Position numbers and translations under genes: made by a program. The notes beneath the pieces were generated by a model. The model made no database searches. It was not told where the DNA came from and was given only the letters and a program-made list of their open reading frames with translations. Below are positions 36,857 through 50,622 of a stretch of 64,000 nucleotides of DNA, in pieces. Source of the DNA: [Pantoea] beijingensis (GTDB taxonomy: Bacteria; Pseudomonadota; Gammaproteobacteria; Enterobacterales; Enterobacteriaceae); contig NZ_CP071409.1 of NCBI RefSeq assembly GCF_022647505.1, positions 4,043,391 through 4,107,390 of the forward strand, given 5' to 3'. How positions within the stretch are numbered: the first letter of the stretch is position 1; every line of letters starts with the position of its first letter.

Positions 36857-38398
36857 ATGCAACTGAATTCCACCGAAATCAGCGAACTGATCAAGCAGCG
36901 CATTGCTCAGTTCAATGTCGTGAGTGAATCTCACAACGAAGGTACTATTGTTTCTGTAAGTGACGGTATCATCCGCATCCACGGCCTGGCCGATTGTATG
37001 CAGGGTGAGATGATTGCCCTGCCGGGTAACCGTTACGCTATCGCACTGAACCTGGAGCGTGACTCTGTGGGTGCAGTAGTGATGGGTCCTTACGCTGACC
37101 TGGCTGAAGGCATGAAGGTCAAGTGTACGGGACGTATTCTGGAAGTGCCGGTTGGCCGTGGTCTGCTGGGCCGCGTCGTCAATACCCTCGGCGCGCCAAT
37201 CGATGGTAAAGGTGCCATTGAAAACGATGGTTTCTCTCCTATCGAAGTTATCGCACCAGGCGTTATCGACAGGCAGTCTGTCGATGAGCCAGTGCAAACG
37301 GGTTATAAATCTGTCGACGCCATGATTCCAATCGGCCGTGGCCAGCGTGAGCTGATCATCGGTGACCGTCAGACCGGTAAAACCGCGATGGCTATCGACG
37401 CCATCATCAATCAGCGCGACTCCGGTATTAAATGTGTGTACGTGGCTATCGGCCAGAAGGCGTCCACCATTTCTAACGTGGTTCGTAAGCTGGAAGAGCA
37501 CAACGCATTGGCAAACACGATTGTTGTGGTTGCGACTGCGTCTGAATCGGCTGCTCTGCAATACCTGGCACCGTATGCTGGTTGTGCGATGGGTGAATAT
37601 TTCCGTGACCGCGGTGAAGATGCGCTGATCGTGTACGATGACCTGTCTAAGCAGGCTGTTGCTTACCGTCAGGTTTCTCTGCTGCTGCGCCGTCCACCAG
37701 GACGTGAAGCTTTCCCTGGCGATGTGTTCTACCTCCACTCTCGTCTGTTGGAGCGTGCATCTCGCGTTAACGCTGAGTATGTTGAAGCGTTTACTAAAGG
37801 TGAAGTGAAAGGCAAAACCGGTTCACTGACCGCGCTGCCAATCATTGAAACTCAGGCGGGTGACGTTTCTGCGTTCGTTCCGACTAACGTAATCTCAATT
37901 ACCGATGGTCAGATCTTCCTGGAAACCAACCTGTTTAACTCCGGTATTCGTCCGGCAGTTAACCCGGGTATCTCTGTATCCCGTGTTGGTGGTGCTGCTC
38001 AGACCAAGATCATCAAGAAACTGTCCGGTGGTATTCGTACCGCGCTGGCACAGTATCGTGAACTGGCTGCGTTCTCGCAGTTCGCTTCTGATCTGGATGA
38101 AGCAACGCGTAAGCAGTTGAGCCATGGTCAGAAAGTGACCGAGCTGCTGAAACAGAAACAGTATGCGCCGATGTCCGTTGCGCAGCAGGGCCTGGTGCTG
38201 TTTGCTGCTGAACGCGGCTATCTGAATGACGTTGAACTGGCGAAAATCGGTAGCTTCGAAGCCGCGTTGCTGGCTTATGCCGATCGCGAACACGTCGAAC
38301 TGATGGCTGAAATCAACCAGTCTGGTAACTATAACAACGATATCGAAGAGAAGCTGAAAGGCCTTCTTGATACGTTCAAAGCAACCCAGTCCTGGTAA
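36857..38398 (+). CDS. atpA: F1Fo ATP synthase subunit alpha
   Basis: Non-catalytic nucleotide-binding subunit of F1, 513 aa. Walker [10 protein letters not shown] near 169 and Walker B ALIVYDDL near 260. [15 protein letters not shown] carries the family signature. A 299-codon antisense ORF is a shadow. Confidence 0.98.
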   Translation: MQLNSTEISELIKQRIAQFNVVSESHNEGTIVSVSDGIIRIHGLADCMQGEMIALPGNRYAIALNLERDSVGAVVMGPYADLAEGMKVKCTGRILEVPVGRGLLGRVVNTLGAPIDGKGAIENDGFSPIEVIAPGVIDRQSVDEPVQTGYKSVDAMIPIGRGQRELIIGDRQTGKTAMAIDAIINQRDSGIKCVYVAIGQKASTISNVVRKLEEHNALANTIVVVATASESAALQYLAPYAGCAMGEYFRDRGEDALIVYDDLSKQAVAYRQVSLLLRRPPGREAFPGDVFYLHSRLLERASRVNAEYVEAFTKGEVKGKTGSLTALPIIETQAGDVSAFVPTNVISITDGQIFLETNLFNSGIRPAVNPGISVSRVGGAAQTKIIKKLSGGIRTALAQYRELAAFSQFASDLDEATRKQLSHGQKVTELLKQKQYAPMSVAQQGLVLFAAERGYLNDVELAKIGSFEAALLAYADREHVELMAEINQSGNYNNDIEEKLKGLLDTFKATQSW

Positions 38399-38450
38399 CG
38401 TCTGGCGGCTTGTCTGAAAGGGCAAGCCGCAAGGCTTTGAGGAGAAGCTT

Positions 38451-39317
38451 ATGGCCGGCGCAAAAGAGATACGTAGTAAGATCGGAAGCGTCCAGAACAC
38501 GCAAAAGATCACCAAAGCGATGGAAATGGTCGCCGCCTCCAAAATGCGTAAATCGCAGGAACGCATGGCGGCCAGCCGTCCTTATGCAGAAACCATGCGC
38601 AACGTGATTGGTCACATTGCGTTAGGTAATCTGGAATACAAGCACCCTTACCTGGAAGAGCGTGACGTGAAGCGCGTCGGCTATCTGGTCGTTTCTACCG
38701 ACCGCGGGCTTTGTGGTGGTTTGAACATTAACCTGTTCAAAAAATTACTGGCTGATATGAAAAGCTGGTCTGATAAAGGCGTCGAGAGCGATCTGGCCAT
38801 TATTGGTTCCAAGGGCGTGTCTTTCTTTAATTCTGTAGGCGGTAAGGTGGTTGCTCAGGTTACCGGCATGGGAGATAAACCTTCCCTGTCTGACTTGATT
38901 GGCCCCGTAAAAGTTATGCTACAGGCTTACGATGAAGGCCGTCTCGACAAGCTCTACATCGTTAGCAATAAATTTATCAACACCATGTCTCAATCTCCTC
39001 AGATCACACAGCTGCTGCCGTTACCGCCAGCAGAGGGTGAGGAAGATCTGAAGAAGAAGACCTGGGATTACCTGTATGAGCCGGATCCGAAAGGGTTGCT
39101 GGATACTTTACTGCGCCGCTATGTAGAGTCACAGGTTTACCAGGGTGTTGTTGAAAACCTGGCCAGCGAGCAGGCCGCGCGTATGGTGGCGATGAAAGCT
39201 GCAACCGATAACGGCGGTAACCTGATCAAAGAGCTGCAGTTGGTATACAACAAAGCTCGTCAGGCCAGCATCACCCAGGAACTTACCGAGATCGTCTCGG
39301 GGGCCTCCGCGGTTTAA
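38451..39317 (+). CDS. atpG: F1Fo ATP synthase subunit gamma
   Basis: Central rotor shaft, 288 aa, with N- and C-terminal helices forming the coiled coil; [14 protein letters not shown] near residue 20 is conserved. The preceding 52-nt gap contains a hairpin GCGGCTTG/CAAGCCGC (38405-38430). Confidence 0.98.
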   Translation: MAGAKEIRSKIGSVQNTQKITKAMEMVAASKMRKSQERMAASRPYAETMRNVIGHIALGNLEYKHPYLEERDVKRVGYLVVSTDRGLCGGLNINLFKKLLADMKSWSDKGVESDLAIIGSKGVSFFNSVGGKVVAQVTGMGDKPSLSDLIGPVKVMLQAYDEGRLDKLYIVSNKFINTMSQSPQITQLLPLPPAEGEEDLKKKTWDYLYEPDPKGLLDTLLRRYVESQVYQGVVENLASEQAARMVAMKAATDNGGNLIKELQLVYNKARQASITQELTEIVSGASAV

Positions 39318-39342
39318 CCAGGTATACCCTGCTTGTGCGTAA

Positions 39343-40764
<1,422 letters not shown>

Positions 40765-40906
40765 TTATTTCCCTGAATCGTTCGGATGGCGGGAAGGCGA
40801 TAAATATGTGGATCCCGAATTGCTTACTCAGGTCAGCAATTCGGCTGAACAAAAGCCATTAACGCACGTACGAACAGAGTGGGGATAGTTTCCCTGGAGG
40901 TTAGAT
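40765..40906. repeat. Expanded atpD-atpC gap with a long hairpin
   Basis: 142 nt where E. coli has only a short gap (about 20 nt as I recall). It contains a perfect 10-bp stem CCGAATTGCT/AGCAATTCGG at 40815-40844 with a 10-nt loop. A frame crossing it (40658-40888) overlaps atpD and looks random. The atpC RBS (CTGGAGG) follows. Confidence 0.65.
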
Positions 40907-41326
40907 ATGGCTATGACTTATCATCTGGATGTCGTCAGTGCAGAGCAACAAATGTTCTCTGGCCTGGTGCAAAAAATCCAGGTGTCAGGTAGCGAAGGTG
41001 AACTGGGTATTTTTCCAGGGCACGCCCCGCTGCTGACTGCCATCAGGCCTGGTATGATTCGTATCGTTAAACAGCACGGTGAAGAAGAGTTTATCTATCT
41101 TTCCGGCGGTGTGCTGGAAGTTCAGCCGAGCACAACCACCGTGCTGGCTGATACGGCGATTCGTGGTACCGATCTCGACGAAGCGCGTGCGCTTGAAGCG
41201 AAACGCAAAGCGGAAGAGCATATGAACAGCTCTCACGGCGACGTCGATTACGCTCAGGCATCAGCAGAACTGGCCAAGGCAATCGCGAAGTTGCGCGTTA
41301 TTGAGTTGACCAAAAAAGCGATGTAA
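40907..41326 (+). CDS. atpC: F1Fo ATP synthase subunit epsilon
   Basis: Rotor subunit and ATPase inhibitor, 139 aa as in E. coli: N-terminal beta sandwich (GHAPLLTAI) and C-terminal two-helix domain ([19 protein letters not shown]). Last gene of the operon. Confidence 0.98.
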   Translation: MAMTYHLDVVSAEQQMFSGLVQKIQVSGSEGELGIFPGHAPLLTAIRPGMIRIVKQHGEEEFIYLSGGVLEVQPSTTTVLADTAIRGTDLDEARALEAKRKAEEHMNSSHGDVDYAQASAELAKAIAKLRVIELTKKAM

Positions 41327-41345
41327 CCAGGCTTTATGTCCAGAA

Positions 41346-41378
41346 ATGCCGATCGGTAATCCGATCGGCATTTTTTTT
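41346..41378 (+). terminator. atp operon terminator
   Basis: TGCCGATCGG-TAAT-CCGATCGGCA perfect 10-bp stem followed by eight T residues. Confidence 0.96.
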
Positions 41379-41465
41379 GTCTGCTAATTTTGTATCGAGA
41401 AAAATGTAGTAATCTCAACGTGAAACCGCTTTACTTTCGTCAATCAGAAAATGGTCAGGATGTTT

Positions 41466-42836
41466 ATGTCAAACAGTGCGATGAGCGTGGTCATACTTGC
41501 TGCTGGCAAGGGTACCCGTATGTATTCCGATCTCCCCAAAGTTTTGCATCAGCTGGCAGGGAAACCTATGGTGCAGCACGTTATTGATGCAGCAAATCAT
41601 CTTGGTGCGCGTAAAGTGAACCTGGTATATGGGCATGGTGGCGATCTGCTTAAATCCACACTGAATGATGACTCGCTGACTTGGGTACTTCAGGCTGAAC
41701 AGTTGGGAACCGGGCACGCAATGCAGCAGGCAGCACCTCACTTTGCCGACGAAGAAGATATTTTAATGTTGTACGGTGATGTGCCATTGATCTCGTTAGA
41801 AACCCTTGAACGTTTGAGGGTGTCAAAGCCTGCAGGCGGCATTGGGTTGCTTACCGTCAAACTCGATAACCCGACCGGTTACGGGCGTATCGTGCGTCAG
41901 CAGGGCAACATTGTTGGCATCATTGAGCAAAAAGATGCCAGCCCGGAGCAACTGGCGATTAATGAAATTAATACCGGTATTCTGATCGCCAATGGCGCCG
42001 ATCTGAAGCGTTGGCTGAGCAAACTCAGTAATAACAATGCGCAAGGTGAATATTATATTACCGATATCATAGCTCTTGCTCACCAGGAAGGCCGCAGCAT
42101 TGAAGCTGTGCACCCGGCACGAATCAGTGAAACTGAAGGCGTAAACAACCGTCTGCAACTTTCCACGCTTGAGAGGGTATATCAGCACGAACAAGCTGAA
42201 AAATTGCTGTTGGCTGGCGTGATGTTACAGGACCCGGCGCGATTCGACCTGCGCGGTCAGCTTAAGCATGGCCGTGACGTGGTGATTGATACCAATGTGA
42301 TCATTGAAGGTCAGGTTACGCTAGGCGATCGTGTAAAAATCGGTACCGGCTGTGTGATCAAAAACAGTGTGATTGGCGACGATTGCGAAATCAGCCCTTA
42401 CAGCGTCGTCGAGGATGCTGAATTGGGCGTGAGCTGTACCATCGGACCCTTTGCCCGCTTACGTCCCGGCAGTGAACTGGCAGAAGGCGCGCATGTCGGT
42501 AACTTTGTCGAGATGAAAAAAGCGCGACTGGGTAAAGGTTCTAAAGCTGGACATCTCAGCTATCTGGGTGATGCGGAAATTGGCGCGGGCGTCAACATTG
42601 GGGCGGGGACGATTACCTGCAACTACGACGGCGCAAACAAATTTAAAACCATTATTGGCGACAATGTCTTTGTGGGTTCAGATACTCAGCTGGTTGCGCC
42701 AGTCACCGTAGCCAGCGGTGCCACTATCGCTGCGGGTACCACGGTGATGAAAGATATCCTTGCTGATGATTTAGTTTATAACCGTAAAGAACAGAATCAT
42801 AAAGCCGGTTGGCATCGCCCGGCTAAAAAGAAATAA
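41466..42836 (+). CDS. glmU: Bifunctional N-acetylglucosamine-1-P uridyltransferase / glucosamine-1-P acetyltransferase
   Basis: Makes UDP-GlcNAc for peptidoglycan and LPS. N-terminal pyrophosphorylase with [16 protein letters not shown]-terminal left-handed beta helix with [20 protein letters not shown]. Of three in-frame ATGs, 41466 is chosen because AGGA lies 5 nt before it and it gives 456 aa like E. coli. The last ~30 residues ([19 protein letters not shown]) differ from E. coli but end in the same KKK tail. Confidence 0.96.
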   Translation: MSNSAMSVVILAAGKGTRMYSDLPKVLHQLAGKPMVQHVIDAANHLGARKVNLVYGHGGDLLKSTLNDDSLTWVLQAEQLGTGHAMQQAAPHFADEEDILMLYGDVPLISLETLERLRVSKPAGGIGLLTVKLDNPTGYGRIVRQQGNIVGIIEQKDASPEQLAINEINTGILIANGADLKRWLSKLSNNNAQGEYYITDIIALAHQEGRSIEAVHPARISETEGVNNRLQLSTLERVYQHEQAEKLLLAGVMLQDPARFDLRGQLKHGRDVVIDTNVIIEGQVTLGDRVKIGTGCVIKNSVIGDDCEISPYSVVEDAELGVSCTIGPFARLRPGSELAEGAHVGNFVEMKKARLGKGSKAGHLSYLGDAEIGAGVNIGAGTITCNYDGANKFKTIIGDNVFVGSDTQLVAPVTVASGATIAAGTTVMKDILADDLVYNRKEQNHKAGWHRPAKKK

Positions 42837-42915
42837 ACCCATTTTTTGCAGGGTGAGCGCGGCTTGCCCTGAACTGCAAATAATAATACCCCCCTTATCT
42901 ACAAGGCTCGGGGAA

Positions 42916-42973
42916 CCGGTAAATACCGGCATAATCAGGTCATAAGACAACATAAATGGCGCTGAAACGCCAT
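42916..42973 (+). promoter_or_regulatory. glmS leader hairpins
   Basis: CCGGT-AAAT-ACCGG (42916-42929) and ATGGCG-CTGAAA-CGCCAT (42956-42973) lie in the 155-nt glmU-glmS gap, close to the glmS RBS. In E. coli the glmS leader is inhibitory and is opened by the sRNA GlmZ. Similar control here is inferred. Confidence 0.5.
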
Positions 42974-42991
42974 GAGTCAGGAAAAATATCT

Positions 42992-44821
42992 ATGTGTGGA
43001 ATTGTTGGCGCTGTTGCGCAGCGTGATATCGCAGAAATCCTGTTGGAAGGCCTGCGCCGTCTTGAGTATCGCGGATATGATTCTGCGGGATTGGCCGTCG
43101 TCGATCGGCAGGGGCATGTCACGCGCCTGCGCCGGTTAGGAAAAGTACAGAGGCTGGCTGAAGCGGTAGAAGAAACGGTTGTTGAAGGCGGTGCGGGCAT
43201 TGCACACACTCGCTGGGCAACCCACGGTGAACCTTCCGAAGCGAATGCGCATCCGCATATTTCTCAACATATCATTGTGGTTCACAACGGTATTATTGAG
43301 AACCATGAACCGTTGCGGGCGCTGCTGGTTGAGCGCGGCTACGTTTTTGCTTCTGAAACGGATACCGAAGTGGTGGCGCATTTGGTCCACTGGGAGCAGC
43401 AGCAAGGCGGTAGCCTGCGTGAAGTTGTGTTGCGCGTTATCCCACAGCTGCGCGGCGCATATGGCATGGTCATCATGGATAGCCGCGATCCCTCCGTGTT
43501 GGTCGCCGCACGCTCCGGAAGTCCATTGGTGATTGGACGTGGCGTGGGTGAAAACTTTATCGCTTCAGATCAATTGGCATTATTGCCGGTCACGCGTCGT
43601 TTTATCTACCTTGAAGAGGGGGATATTGCTGAAATAACTCGTCGCGAAGTGAATATTGTCGATCGCGATGGCAATCAAGTGACACGTGCCGAGATTGAAT
43701 CAAACGCGCAGTATGATGCCGGTGATAAGGGCGTATACCGCCATTACATGCAAAAAGAGATTTACGAACAACCTACGGCACTCAAAAACACGCTGAGTGG
43801 TCGCTTTAACCACGGTGAAGTCGATCTCTCTGAGTTGGGGCAGCAGGCGAATGTGCTGTTGTCACAGGTTGAACACATTCAGATCGTCGCCTGTGGGACC
43901 TCCTATAACTCAGGGATGGTTTCACGCTACTGGTTTGAGTCATTGGCGAATGTTCCCTGTGATGTAGAAATTGCCTCTGAATTTCGTTACCGCAAATCGG
44001 CGGTCCGTAAAAATAGCTTGTTGATTACTTTGTCACAATCCGGTGAAACGGCTGATACCCTTGCGGCTCTGCGCTTATCAAAGGAACTGGGATATCTTGG
44101 TTCACTGGCCATATGTAACGTGGCGGGTTCATCGTTGGTACGCGAGTCCGATCTGGCTCTGATGACCAAAGCCGGTACCGAAATCGGTGTCGCTTCGACT
44201 AAGGCATTTACCACACAGTTGACTGTTCTGCTCATGCTGGTGGCGAAGATAGGCCGCCTGAAAGGCATGGAAGCGCAGGTAGAACATGACATAGTCCATG
44301 CTTTACAGGCGTTACCAAGTCGTATTGAACAGATGTTGTCCCAGGATAAGCTGATTGAAGAGCTGGCGGAAGATTTTTCTGACAAGCACCATGCGTTATT
44401 CCTTGGCCGTGGCGATCAGTATCCGATTGCGATGGAAGGTGCGCTGAAGCTTAAAGAGATCTCTTATATTCATGCGGAAGCTTATGCGGCAGGTGAACTG
44501 AAACATGGTCCACTGGCATTGATTGATGCGGATATGCCGGTCATTGTCGTTGCACCGAACAATGAGCTGCTGGAAAAGCTGAAATCCAACATTGAAGAAG
44601 TACGTGCACGTGGTGGTTTACTGTATGTGTTTGCCGATCGCGATGCTGGATTCAGCGACAGCGAAGGCATGCGCATTATCCCACTGCCGCACGTTGAAGA
44701 GGTGATCGCGCCTATTTTCTACACGGTGCCGCTGCAGTTGCTTTCTTACCACGTTGCGCTGATTAAAGGCACGGACGTTGATCAGCCGCGAAACCTGGCT
44801 AAATCGGTCACGGTAGAGTAA
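42992..44821 (+). CDS. glmS: Glutamine--fructose-6-phosphate aminotransferase
   Basis: Commits fructose-6-P to amino-sugar synthesis. Class II amidotransferase domain with nucleophile Cys after the start Met (MCGIVGAV), two SIS domains, and C-terminal KSVTVE. The ATG at 42992 gives 609 aa as in E. coli; the open frame to 42956 would place the catalytic Cys internally and is rejected. The 3' end is the conserved Tn7 target-recognition sequence in related genomes. Confidence 0.98.
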   Translation: MCGIVGAVAQRDIAEILLEGLRRLEYRGYDSAGLAVVDRQGHVTRLRRLGKVQRLAEAVEETVVEGGAGIAHTRWATHGEPSEANAHPHISQHIIVVHNGIIENHEPLRALLVERGYVFASETDTEVVAHLVHWEQQQGGSLREVVLRVIPQLRGAYGMVIMDSRDPSVLVAARSGSPLVIGRGVGENFIASDQLALLPVTRRFIYLEEGDIAEITRREVNIVDRDGNQVTRAEIESNAQYDAGDKGVYRHYMQKEIYEQPTALKNTLSGRFNHGEVDLSELGQQANVLLSQVEHIQIVACGTSYNSGMVSRYWFESLANVPCDVEIASEFRYRKSAVRKNSLLITLSQSGETADTLAALRLSKELGYLGSLAICNVAGSSLVRESDLALMTKAGTEIGVASTKAFTTQLTVLLMLVAKIGRLKGMEAQVEHDIVHALQALPSRIEQMLSQDKLIEELAEDFSDKHHALFLGRGDQYPIAMEGALKLKEISYIHAEAYAAGELKHGPLALIDADMPVIVVAPNNELLEKLKSNIEEVRARGGLLYVFADRDAGFSDSEGMRIIPLPHVEEVIAPIFYTVPLQLLSYHVALIKGTDVDQPRNLAKSVTVE

Positions 44822-44866
44822 TTCGCTGATTAACAGGTAGCACACCTGGCGAGATCGAAACATACT

Positions 44867-44903
44867 ATCCGGTATCCTTTCAACGGGCTCTGCCGGATTT
44901 TTT
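44867..44903 (+). terminator. glmS terminator
   Basis: ATCCGG...CCGGAT stem followed by TTTTTT, 46 nt past the glmS stop. The stem is short and the loop long, so strength is uncertain. Confidence 0.6.
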
Positions 44904-45148
44904 GTATTATTAATTGCTGTCAGCGCTGTGGCTTAATAACCCTCGTTAAATCCTTTGTACTCTGTCCGCGCCGGATATGTCGACCTTTCTCAAATTCTGA
45001 CGTAAGTGAGAGCCGCTTGCCCGGTAAAGTCATTCCATTTTTCCATAACACGCAGTAGTCTCATCTTTCACTGCAACGGCCTGTCCGGTTGAGATAACCG
45101 CTCCGTTCCGAATAAAAAGAAAAATCGATCCGAACAATCAGGATAATT
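44904..45148. other. glmS-shiA intergenic region
   Basis: About 245 bp. I see no gene, transposon end or clear promoter; AGGA at about 45141 is the shiA ribosome-binding site. Confidence 0.4.
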
Positions 45149-46459
45149 ATGGACAACAGCATCATTCATCACCCTTCTTCGTCCACCCATAAACTGGCAC
45201 ACCGTGCTGCATGGGGGAGTTTTGCCGGGGCCGTCGTCGACTGGTATGATTTTTTACTGTATGGCATTACTGCTGCGCTGGTGTTCAACCATGCTTTTTT
45301 CCCACAGGTAAGCCCAACAATGGGAACGCTTGTGGCATTTGCGACCTTTGGTGTTGGTTTTTTGTTTCGCCCTTTAGGCGGTATTATTTTTGGTCATTAT
45401 GGCGATCTGCTGGGACGTAAGCGGATGCTAATGCTAACAGTCTGGATGATGGGGCTTTCCACTGCCTGTATCGGCTTATTACCCTCTTATGACACGATTG
45501 GTTGGTGGGCACCGATACTGCTGGTTGTTTTGCGGGCTATCCAGGGATTTGCCGTTGGAGGTGAATGGGGTGGCGCAGCGTTGCTGGCAGTTGAAAATGC
45601 CCCAGAGGGGAAAAAAGCGTTCTATAGCAGTGGGGTGCAGGTGGGTTATGGCGTTGGGCTGCTTCTGGCAACGGGCCTGGTATCACTGATTAGTCATTTT
45701 ACCCGCGATAGTGATTTTTTAAGCTGGGGCTGGCGGCTTCCCTTTTTATTTAGCCTGGTTCTGGTCGCGATAGCCTGGCGTATTCGCGCAGGCATAGATG
45801 AATCCCCCGACTTTATACGACAGCAAAAAAAACCGGAAGAAAAGCATACGTTGCCAGTGGTTGAGGCTTTGCGCCGCCACCCAGGTGCATTTTTACTGAT
45901 TATCGCGCTACGACTATGTGAATTACTGACGATGTATATCGTCACTACTTTCGCCTTGAATTATTCCACCAGCGCGCTGGCGCTACCGCGTGAGCTATTC
46001 CTGAATATAGGTTTAGTGGTTGGTGCGGTTAGTTGCCTGACAATTCCTTTTTTTGCATTTCTTGCGGATAAGTTTGGGCGGCGGCGCGTTTATATTACTG
46101 GCGCATTGATTGGGGCCATTAGTGCCTTTCCATTCTTTCTGGCAATGGAATCGCATTCCACATTGTGGATCATCTTTTTCTCAGTAATGTTGGCGAATAT
46201 TGCCCACGATATGGTGGTTTGCGTACAGCAACCGATGTTTACCGAGCTGTTCGGTGCGCGTTATCGGTACAGTGGTGCGGGCGTCGGGTATCAGGTCGCC
46301 AGCGTGGTTGGGGGCGGATTTACGCCATTTATCGCCGCTATGCTGGTGGTCTTTTCTGATGGCAGCTGGCACAGCGTCGCTGTATATCTCATGGCAGGTT
46401 GTCTGATATCGGCGCTCTCTGCTTTGCTGGTCAAACCCGCTCAACCTGTAAATGGCTAG
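45149..46459 (+). CDS. shiA: Shikimate:H+ symporter ShiA-type MFS transporter
   Basis: MHS-family proton symporter for shikimate and dehydroshikimate. The 436-aa protein tracks E. coli ShiA (438 aa) closely, for example SFAGAVVDWYDFLLYGITAA, the motif A-like GDLLGRKRM, and RYSGAGVGYQVASVVGGGFT near the C-terminus. Twelve helices predicted. In E. coli shiA is elsewhere on the chromosome; here it sits between glmS and pstS. Confidence 0.88.
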   Translation: MDNSIIHHPSSSTHKLAHRAAWGSFAGAVVDWYDFLLYGITAALVFNHAFFPQVSPTMGTLVAFATFGVGFLFRPLGGIIFGHYGDLLGRKRMLMLTVWMMGLSTACIGLLPSYDTIGWWAPILLVVLRAIQGFAVGGEWGGAALLAVENAPEGKKAFYSSGVQVGYGVGLLLATGLVSLISHFTRDSDFLSWGWRLPFLFSLVLVAIAWRIRAGIDESPDFIRQQKKPEEKHTLPVVEALRRHPGAFLLIIALRLCELLTMYIVTTFALNYSTSALALPRELFLNIGLVVGAVSCLTIPFFAFLADKFGRRRVYITGALIGAISAFPFFLAMESHSTLWIIFFSVMLANIAHDMVVCVQQPMFTELFGARYRYSGAGVGYQVASVVGGGFTPFIAAMLVVFSDGSWHSVAVYLMAGCLISALSALLVKPAQPVNG

Positions 46460-46569
46460 TTTCCTTCCCAGGGGCGGTAGCGTATTGCGATCGCCCTATA
46501 ATGCAGAGCGGTAGTGGCATATGCTTTTACTCTCAGCGCTCAGTGACTGGCGAACCGTTAAGCAGTTTG

Positions 46570-46620
46570 TTGTCATAAAAATGTCATTTTTAGTACATTT
46601 TACTGTCACTAAACTGTCCT
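46570..46620 (+). promoter_or_regulatory. Two Pho boxes of the pst promoter
   Basis: TTGTCATAAAAATGTCAT (46570-46587) and CTGTCACTAAACTGTCCT (46603-46620) match the PhoB site CTGTCATAWAWCTGTCAY; their offset is 33 bp. E. coli pstS has the same paired arrangement. Confidence 0.9.
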
Positions 46621-46696
46621 ATTTTCCCCCTCAGCAGCAATGAATAAACTTACTAAAATGGCGTGAAGCCTGACTTTATTATCCCGTGGAGGGAAC

Positions 46697-47737
46697 ATGA
46701 CACAGATGCACAAATCTCTGGCTCAATTCGTGGCTGTAGCCCTTTCTTTAAGCGCCGTTTCCGCGTTTGCCGCCACTAATCTTACTGGCGCAGGTGGTAC
46801 ATTTCCCGCTCCGGTTTATAACAAATGGGCCGCTGAATACAATACCGCAACGGGCAGCCAGGTAAACTACCAGGGAATTGGTTCATCCGGTGGTGTAAAG
46901 CAGATTATTGCTAAAACCGTCGATTTTGGTGCTTCTGATGCTCCGCTGGCAGATGCAGACCTGCAAAAAAATGGCCTGTTCCAGTTCCCAACCGTTATTG
47001 GCGGTGTGGTTATGGCGGTGAACATCCCGGGTGTAAAATCTGGTGAACTGACGCTGGATGGTCAAACCGTGGGTGATATCTACCTGGGTAAAATCAAAAA
47101 GTGGAACGATGCCGCAATTACTAAACTGAACCCAGGCGTTAAGCTGCCAGACAGCAATATTAACGTGGTTCGTCGTGCTGATGGTTCCGGTACTTCTTTC
47201 GTGTTTACCAGCTATCTGGCGAAAGTAAACAACGAGTGGAGCAGCAAAATTGGTAAAGGCAACACCGTTAACTGGCCAACCGGTTTGGGTGGTAAAGGCA
47301 ACGATGGCGTTGCAGCCTTTGTTCAACGTTTACCGGGTTCTATCGGCTATGTTGAATACGCTTACGCAAAACAGAACAGCCTGGCATACACTAAACTGGT
47401 CGATGCCAATGGTCAGGCAATTGAGCCGAACGAGCAGAGCTTTAGTGATGCCGCTAAAGGCGCTAACTGGAGTGAGTCTTTCGCCCAGGATCTGACGTAT
47501 CAGAAAGGTGATAACGCATGGCCAATCACCTCAACCACCTTTATCCTGGTTCAGAAAGAGCAGGCTAATGCAGAAAAAGGCGCAGCCGTCCTGAAGTTCT
47601 TTGACTGGGCCTATAATAACGGTGGCAAGATCACTACCGATCTCGATTACTCTTCATTACCTGCTGCGGTAGTTGAGCAAATTCGTACCGCATGGAAAAC
47701 CAACGTTAAAGATAGTTCAGGTAAAGCGCTGTACTAA
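46697..47737 (+). CDS. pstS: Phosphate ABC transporter, periplasmic binding protein
   Basis: High-affinity phosphate receptor. Signal peptide residues 1-25 with cleavage after SAFA; mature start [14 protein letters not shown]. Phosphate-binding loops [11 protein letters not shown] and [12 protein letters not shown] are present. GGAGG precedes the ATG; an alternative ATG lies three codons on. Confidence 0.98.
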   Translation: MTQMHKSLAQFVAVALSLSAVSAFAATNLTGAGGTFPAPVYNKWAAEYNTATGSQVNYQGIGSSGGVKQIIAKTVDFGASDAPLADADLQKNGLFQFPTVIGGVVMAVNIPGVKSGELTLDGQTVGDIYLGKIKKWNDAAITKLNPGVKLPDSNINVVRRADGSGTSFVFTSYLAKVNNEWSSKIGKGNTVNWPTGLGGKGNDGVAAFVQRLPGSIGYVEYAYAKQNSLAYTKLVDANGQAIEPNEQSFSDAAKGANWSESFAQDLTYQKGDNAWPITSTTFILVQKEQANAEKGAAVLKFFDWAYNNGGKITTDLDYSSLPAAVVEQIRTAWKTNVKDSSGKALY

Positions 47738-47747
47738 TTTGTTGTAG

Positions 47748-47771
47748 GGGCCGGATATTGCTGTCCGGCCC
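47748..47771 (+). terminator. pstS-pstC intercistronic hairpin
   Basis: GGGCCGGA-TATTGCTG-TCCGGCCC, an 8-bp GC-rich stem 10 nt after the pstS stop without a T-tract. It probably stabilises pstS mRNA or attenuates pstCAB. Confidence 0.65.
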
Positions 47772-47825
47772 GTTACATTCGGGCGATAAACCTGTCGTCC
47801 TTACAAATTCAACGTAGAGAATTTT

Positions 47826-48788
47826 ATGGCTGCATCCAAGCCGACTTTCCAAGCCCCTGGTAAACAGGGCGACATTATCTTCGGCGTGCTGGTAAAACTG
47901 GCTGCGCTGATAGTGTTATTTCTGCTGGGTGGGATTATCGTCTCACTGATCATCGCTTCTTTGCCAAGCATGGAAAAATTCGGTTTCGCCTTTCTCTGGA
48001 CCAAAGAGTGGGATGCGCCGAATGAGCAGTTTGGCGCGCTGGTACCGATTTATGGCACGCTGGTGACCTCGCTGATTGCTTTAGCGATTGCCGTCCCCGT
48101 GAGTTTTGGTATCGCGCTATTCCTGACTGAGCTGGCGCCTGGCTGGCTGCGACGTCCTCTTGGTGTCGCGATAGAATTACTGGCTGCGATTCCCAGTATC
48201 GTTTATGGCATGTGGGGTCTGTTTATCTTCGCGCCCTTATTTGCTGAGTATTTTCAAACGCCTGTGGGTAATGTGCTGTCAGGCATTCCTTTTATTGGCG
48301 TGCTGTTTCAGGGGCCAGCCTTCGGCATCGGTATCCTCGCAGCGGGCGTGATTCTGGCCATCATGATCATTCCTTATATCGCCTCGGTGATGCGTGACGT
48401 GTTTGAACAGACGCCCGTGATGATGAAAGAGTCTGCCTACGGCATTGGCTGCACAACCTGGGAAGTGATGTGGCGTATCGTGCTGCCCTTCACCAAAAAC
48501 GGCGTTATCGGCGGTGTTATGCTTGGCCTTGGTCGTGCGCTGGGTGAAACCATGGCGGTGACCTTTATCATCGGTAACACCTACCAGCTCGACAGCGCTT
48601 CATTGTTTATGCCGGGCAACAGTATTACTTCAGCGCTGGCTAATGAGTTTGCGGAAGCAGCTTCAGGCTTGCATACGTCAGCATTAATGGAGTTGGGCCT
48701 GATTCTGTTTGTGATTACCTTTATCGTGCTGGCCTGCTCCAAGCTGATGGTGATGCGGTTGGCGAAAAGTGAAGGGGCACGCTCATGA
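47826..48788 (+). CDS. pstC: Phosphate ABC transporter permease PstC
   Basis: Inner-membrane permease, 320 aa, six helices, with the EAA loop [20 protein letters not shown]. Overlaps pstA by 4 nt (ATGA). Confidence 0.97.
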   Translation: MAASKPTFQAPGKQGDIIFGVLVKLAALIVLFLLGGIIVSLIIASLPSMEKFGFAFLWTKEWDAPNEQFGALVPIYGTLVTSLIALAIAVPVSFGIALFLTELAPGWLRRPLGVAIELLAAIPSIVYGMWGLFIFAPLFAEYFQTPVGNVLSGIPFIGVLFQGPAFGIGILAAGVILAIMIIPYIASVMRDVFEQTPVMMKESAYGIGCTTWEVMWRIVLPFTKNGVIGGVMLGLGRALGETMAVTFIIGNTYQLDSASLFMPGNSITSALANEFAEAASGLHTSALMELGLILFVITFIVLACSKLMVMRLAKSEGARS

Positions 48789-49672
48789 CCACCATTGAAA
48801 TGCAGTCTCGCGCTGAACTGGATGCTTCACGTCGTAAGATGCAGGCGTGGCGTCGCATGAAAAATCGCGTAGCGTTAACGCTGTCGCTGCTGACGATGGC
48901 ATTTGGCCTGTTCTGGCTGGTGTGGATCCTGTTCTCAACGGTGACTAAAGGCATTGACGGTATGACACTGTCGCTGTTCACTGAAATGACACCACCGCCC
49001 AATACGGCGGGAGGCGGGTTAGCAAACGCATTAGCAGGCAGCGGTTTGATGATCCTGTGGGCGACCTTCTTTGGTACTCCCTTGGGGATTATGGCGGGGA
49101 TATATTTGGCGGAATATGGCCGTAAATCCTTGCTGGCGGAAGTGATTCGCTTCATTAACGATATCTTGCTTTCCGCGCCGTCGATTGTTGTTGGCCTGTT
49201 CGTCTATACGCTGGTTGTGGCACAAATGCAGCACTTCTCCGGTTGGGCCGGTGTCATTGCGCTGGCGCTGTTACAGATACCCATCGTCATTCGTACCACT
49301 GAAAATATGATGAAACTGGTGCCGGATAGTCTGCGCGAAGCCGCCTATGCGTTGGGTACACCGAAGTGGAAGATGATTGCCGCCATTACCCTCAAAGCCT
49401 CTGTTTCCGGCATTATTACCGGTGTGCTGTTGGCCGTAGCGCGCATTGCGGGGGAAACTGCACCGTTGCTGTTCACCTCACTGTCGAACCAGTTCTGGAG
49501 TACCGACATGATGCAGCCAGTGGCTAACCTGCCGGTCACCATTTTTAAATTCGCCATGAGCCCCTTTGCTGAGTGGCAGAGTCTGGCATGGGCTGGCGTG
49601 CTGATTATTACGCTGTGCGTCCTGTTGCTGAACATTCTGGCCCGTTTGGTTTTTGCCAAAGGCAAACATTAA
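48785..49672 (+). CDS. pstA: Phosphate ABC transporter permease PstA
   Basis: Second permease subunit, 295 aa, EAA loop [20 protein letters not shown]. Coupled to pstC. Confidence 0.97.
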   Translation: MTTIEMQSRAELDASRRKMQAWRRMKNRVALTLSLLTMAFGLFWLVWILFSTVTKGIDGMTLSLFTEMTPPPNTAGGGLANALAGSGLMILWATFFGTPLGIMAGIYLAEYGRKSLLAEVIRFINDILLSAPSIVVGLFVYTLVVAQMQHFSGWAGVIALALLQIPIVIRTTENMMKLVPDSLREAAYALGTPKWKMIAAITLKASVSGIITGVLLAVARIAGETAPLLFTSLSNQFWSTDMMQPVANLPVTIFKFAMSPFAEWQSLAWAGVLIITLCVLLLNILARLVFAKGKH

Positions 49673-49700
49673 TTCCTGCGCGCTGCCATGGCGGCGCTGA

Positions 49701-50489
<789 letters not shown>

Positions 50490-50499
50490 TATCCGGCTG

Positions 50500-50622
50500 T
50501 ACCCGCCATACTTCAAGCTGCAGGTGGGTTGGCTACGTCTTCTGCCCACCTCTGCGACTTACTGAAGCCCGCTCGTGGAGTGACGGACTGGTTGCGCGCC
50601 TGCGGTTCGAGTTATGGGGTAT
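50500..50622. repeat. ~123-bp repeat element between pstB and phoU
   Basis: Left end TACCCGCCATACTTCAAG plus CTGCAGGTG; the right end on the other strand is ATACCCCATAACTCGAACC plus GCAGGCGCGC. These are imperfect terminal inverted repeats of the family at 35317-35442. No coding capacity. It lies within the 269-nt pstB-phoU gap. Confidence 0.72.

Noticed and set aside
36839..37738. 299-codon ORF antisense to atpA
   Set aside because: Codon-bias shadow of a highly expressed conserved gene.
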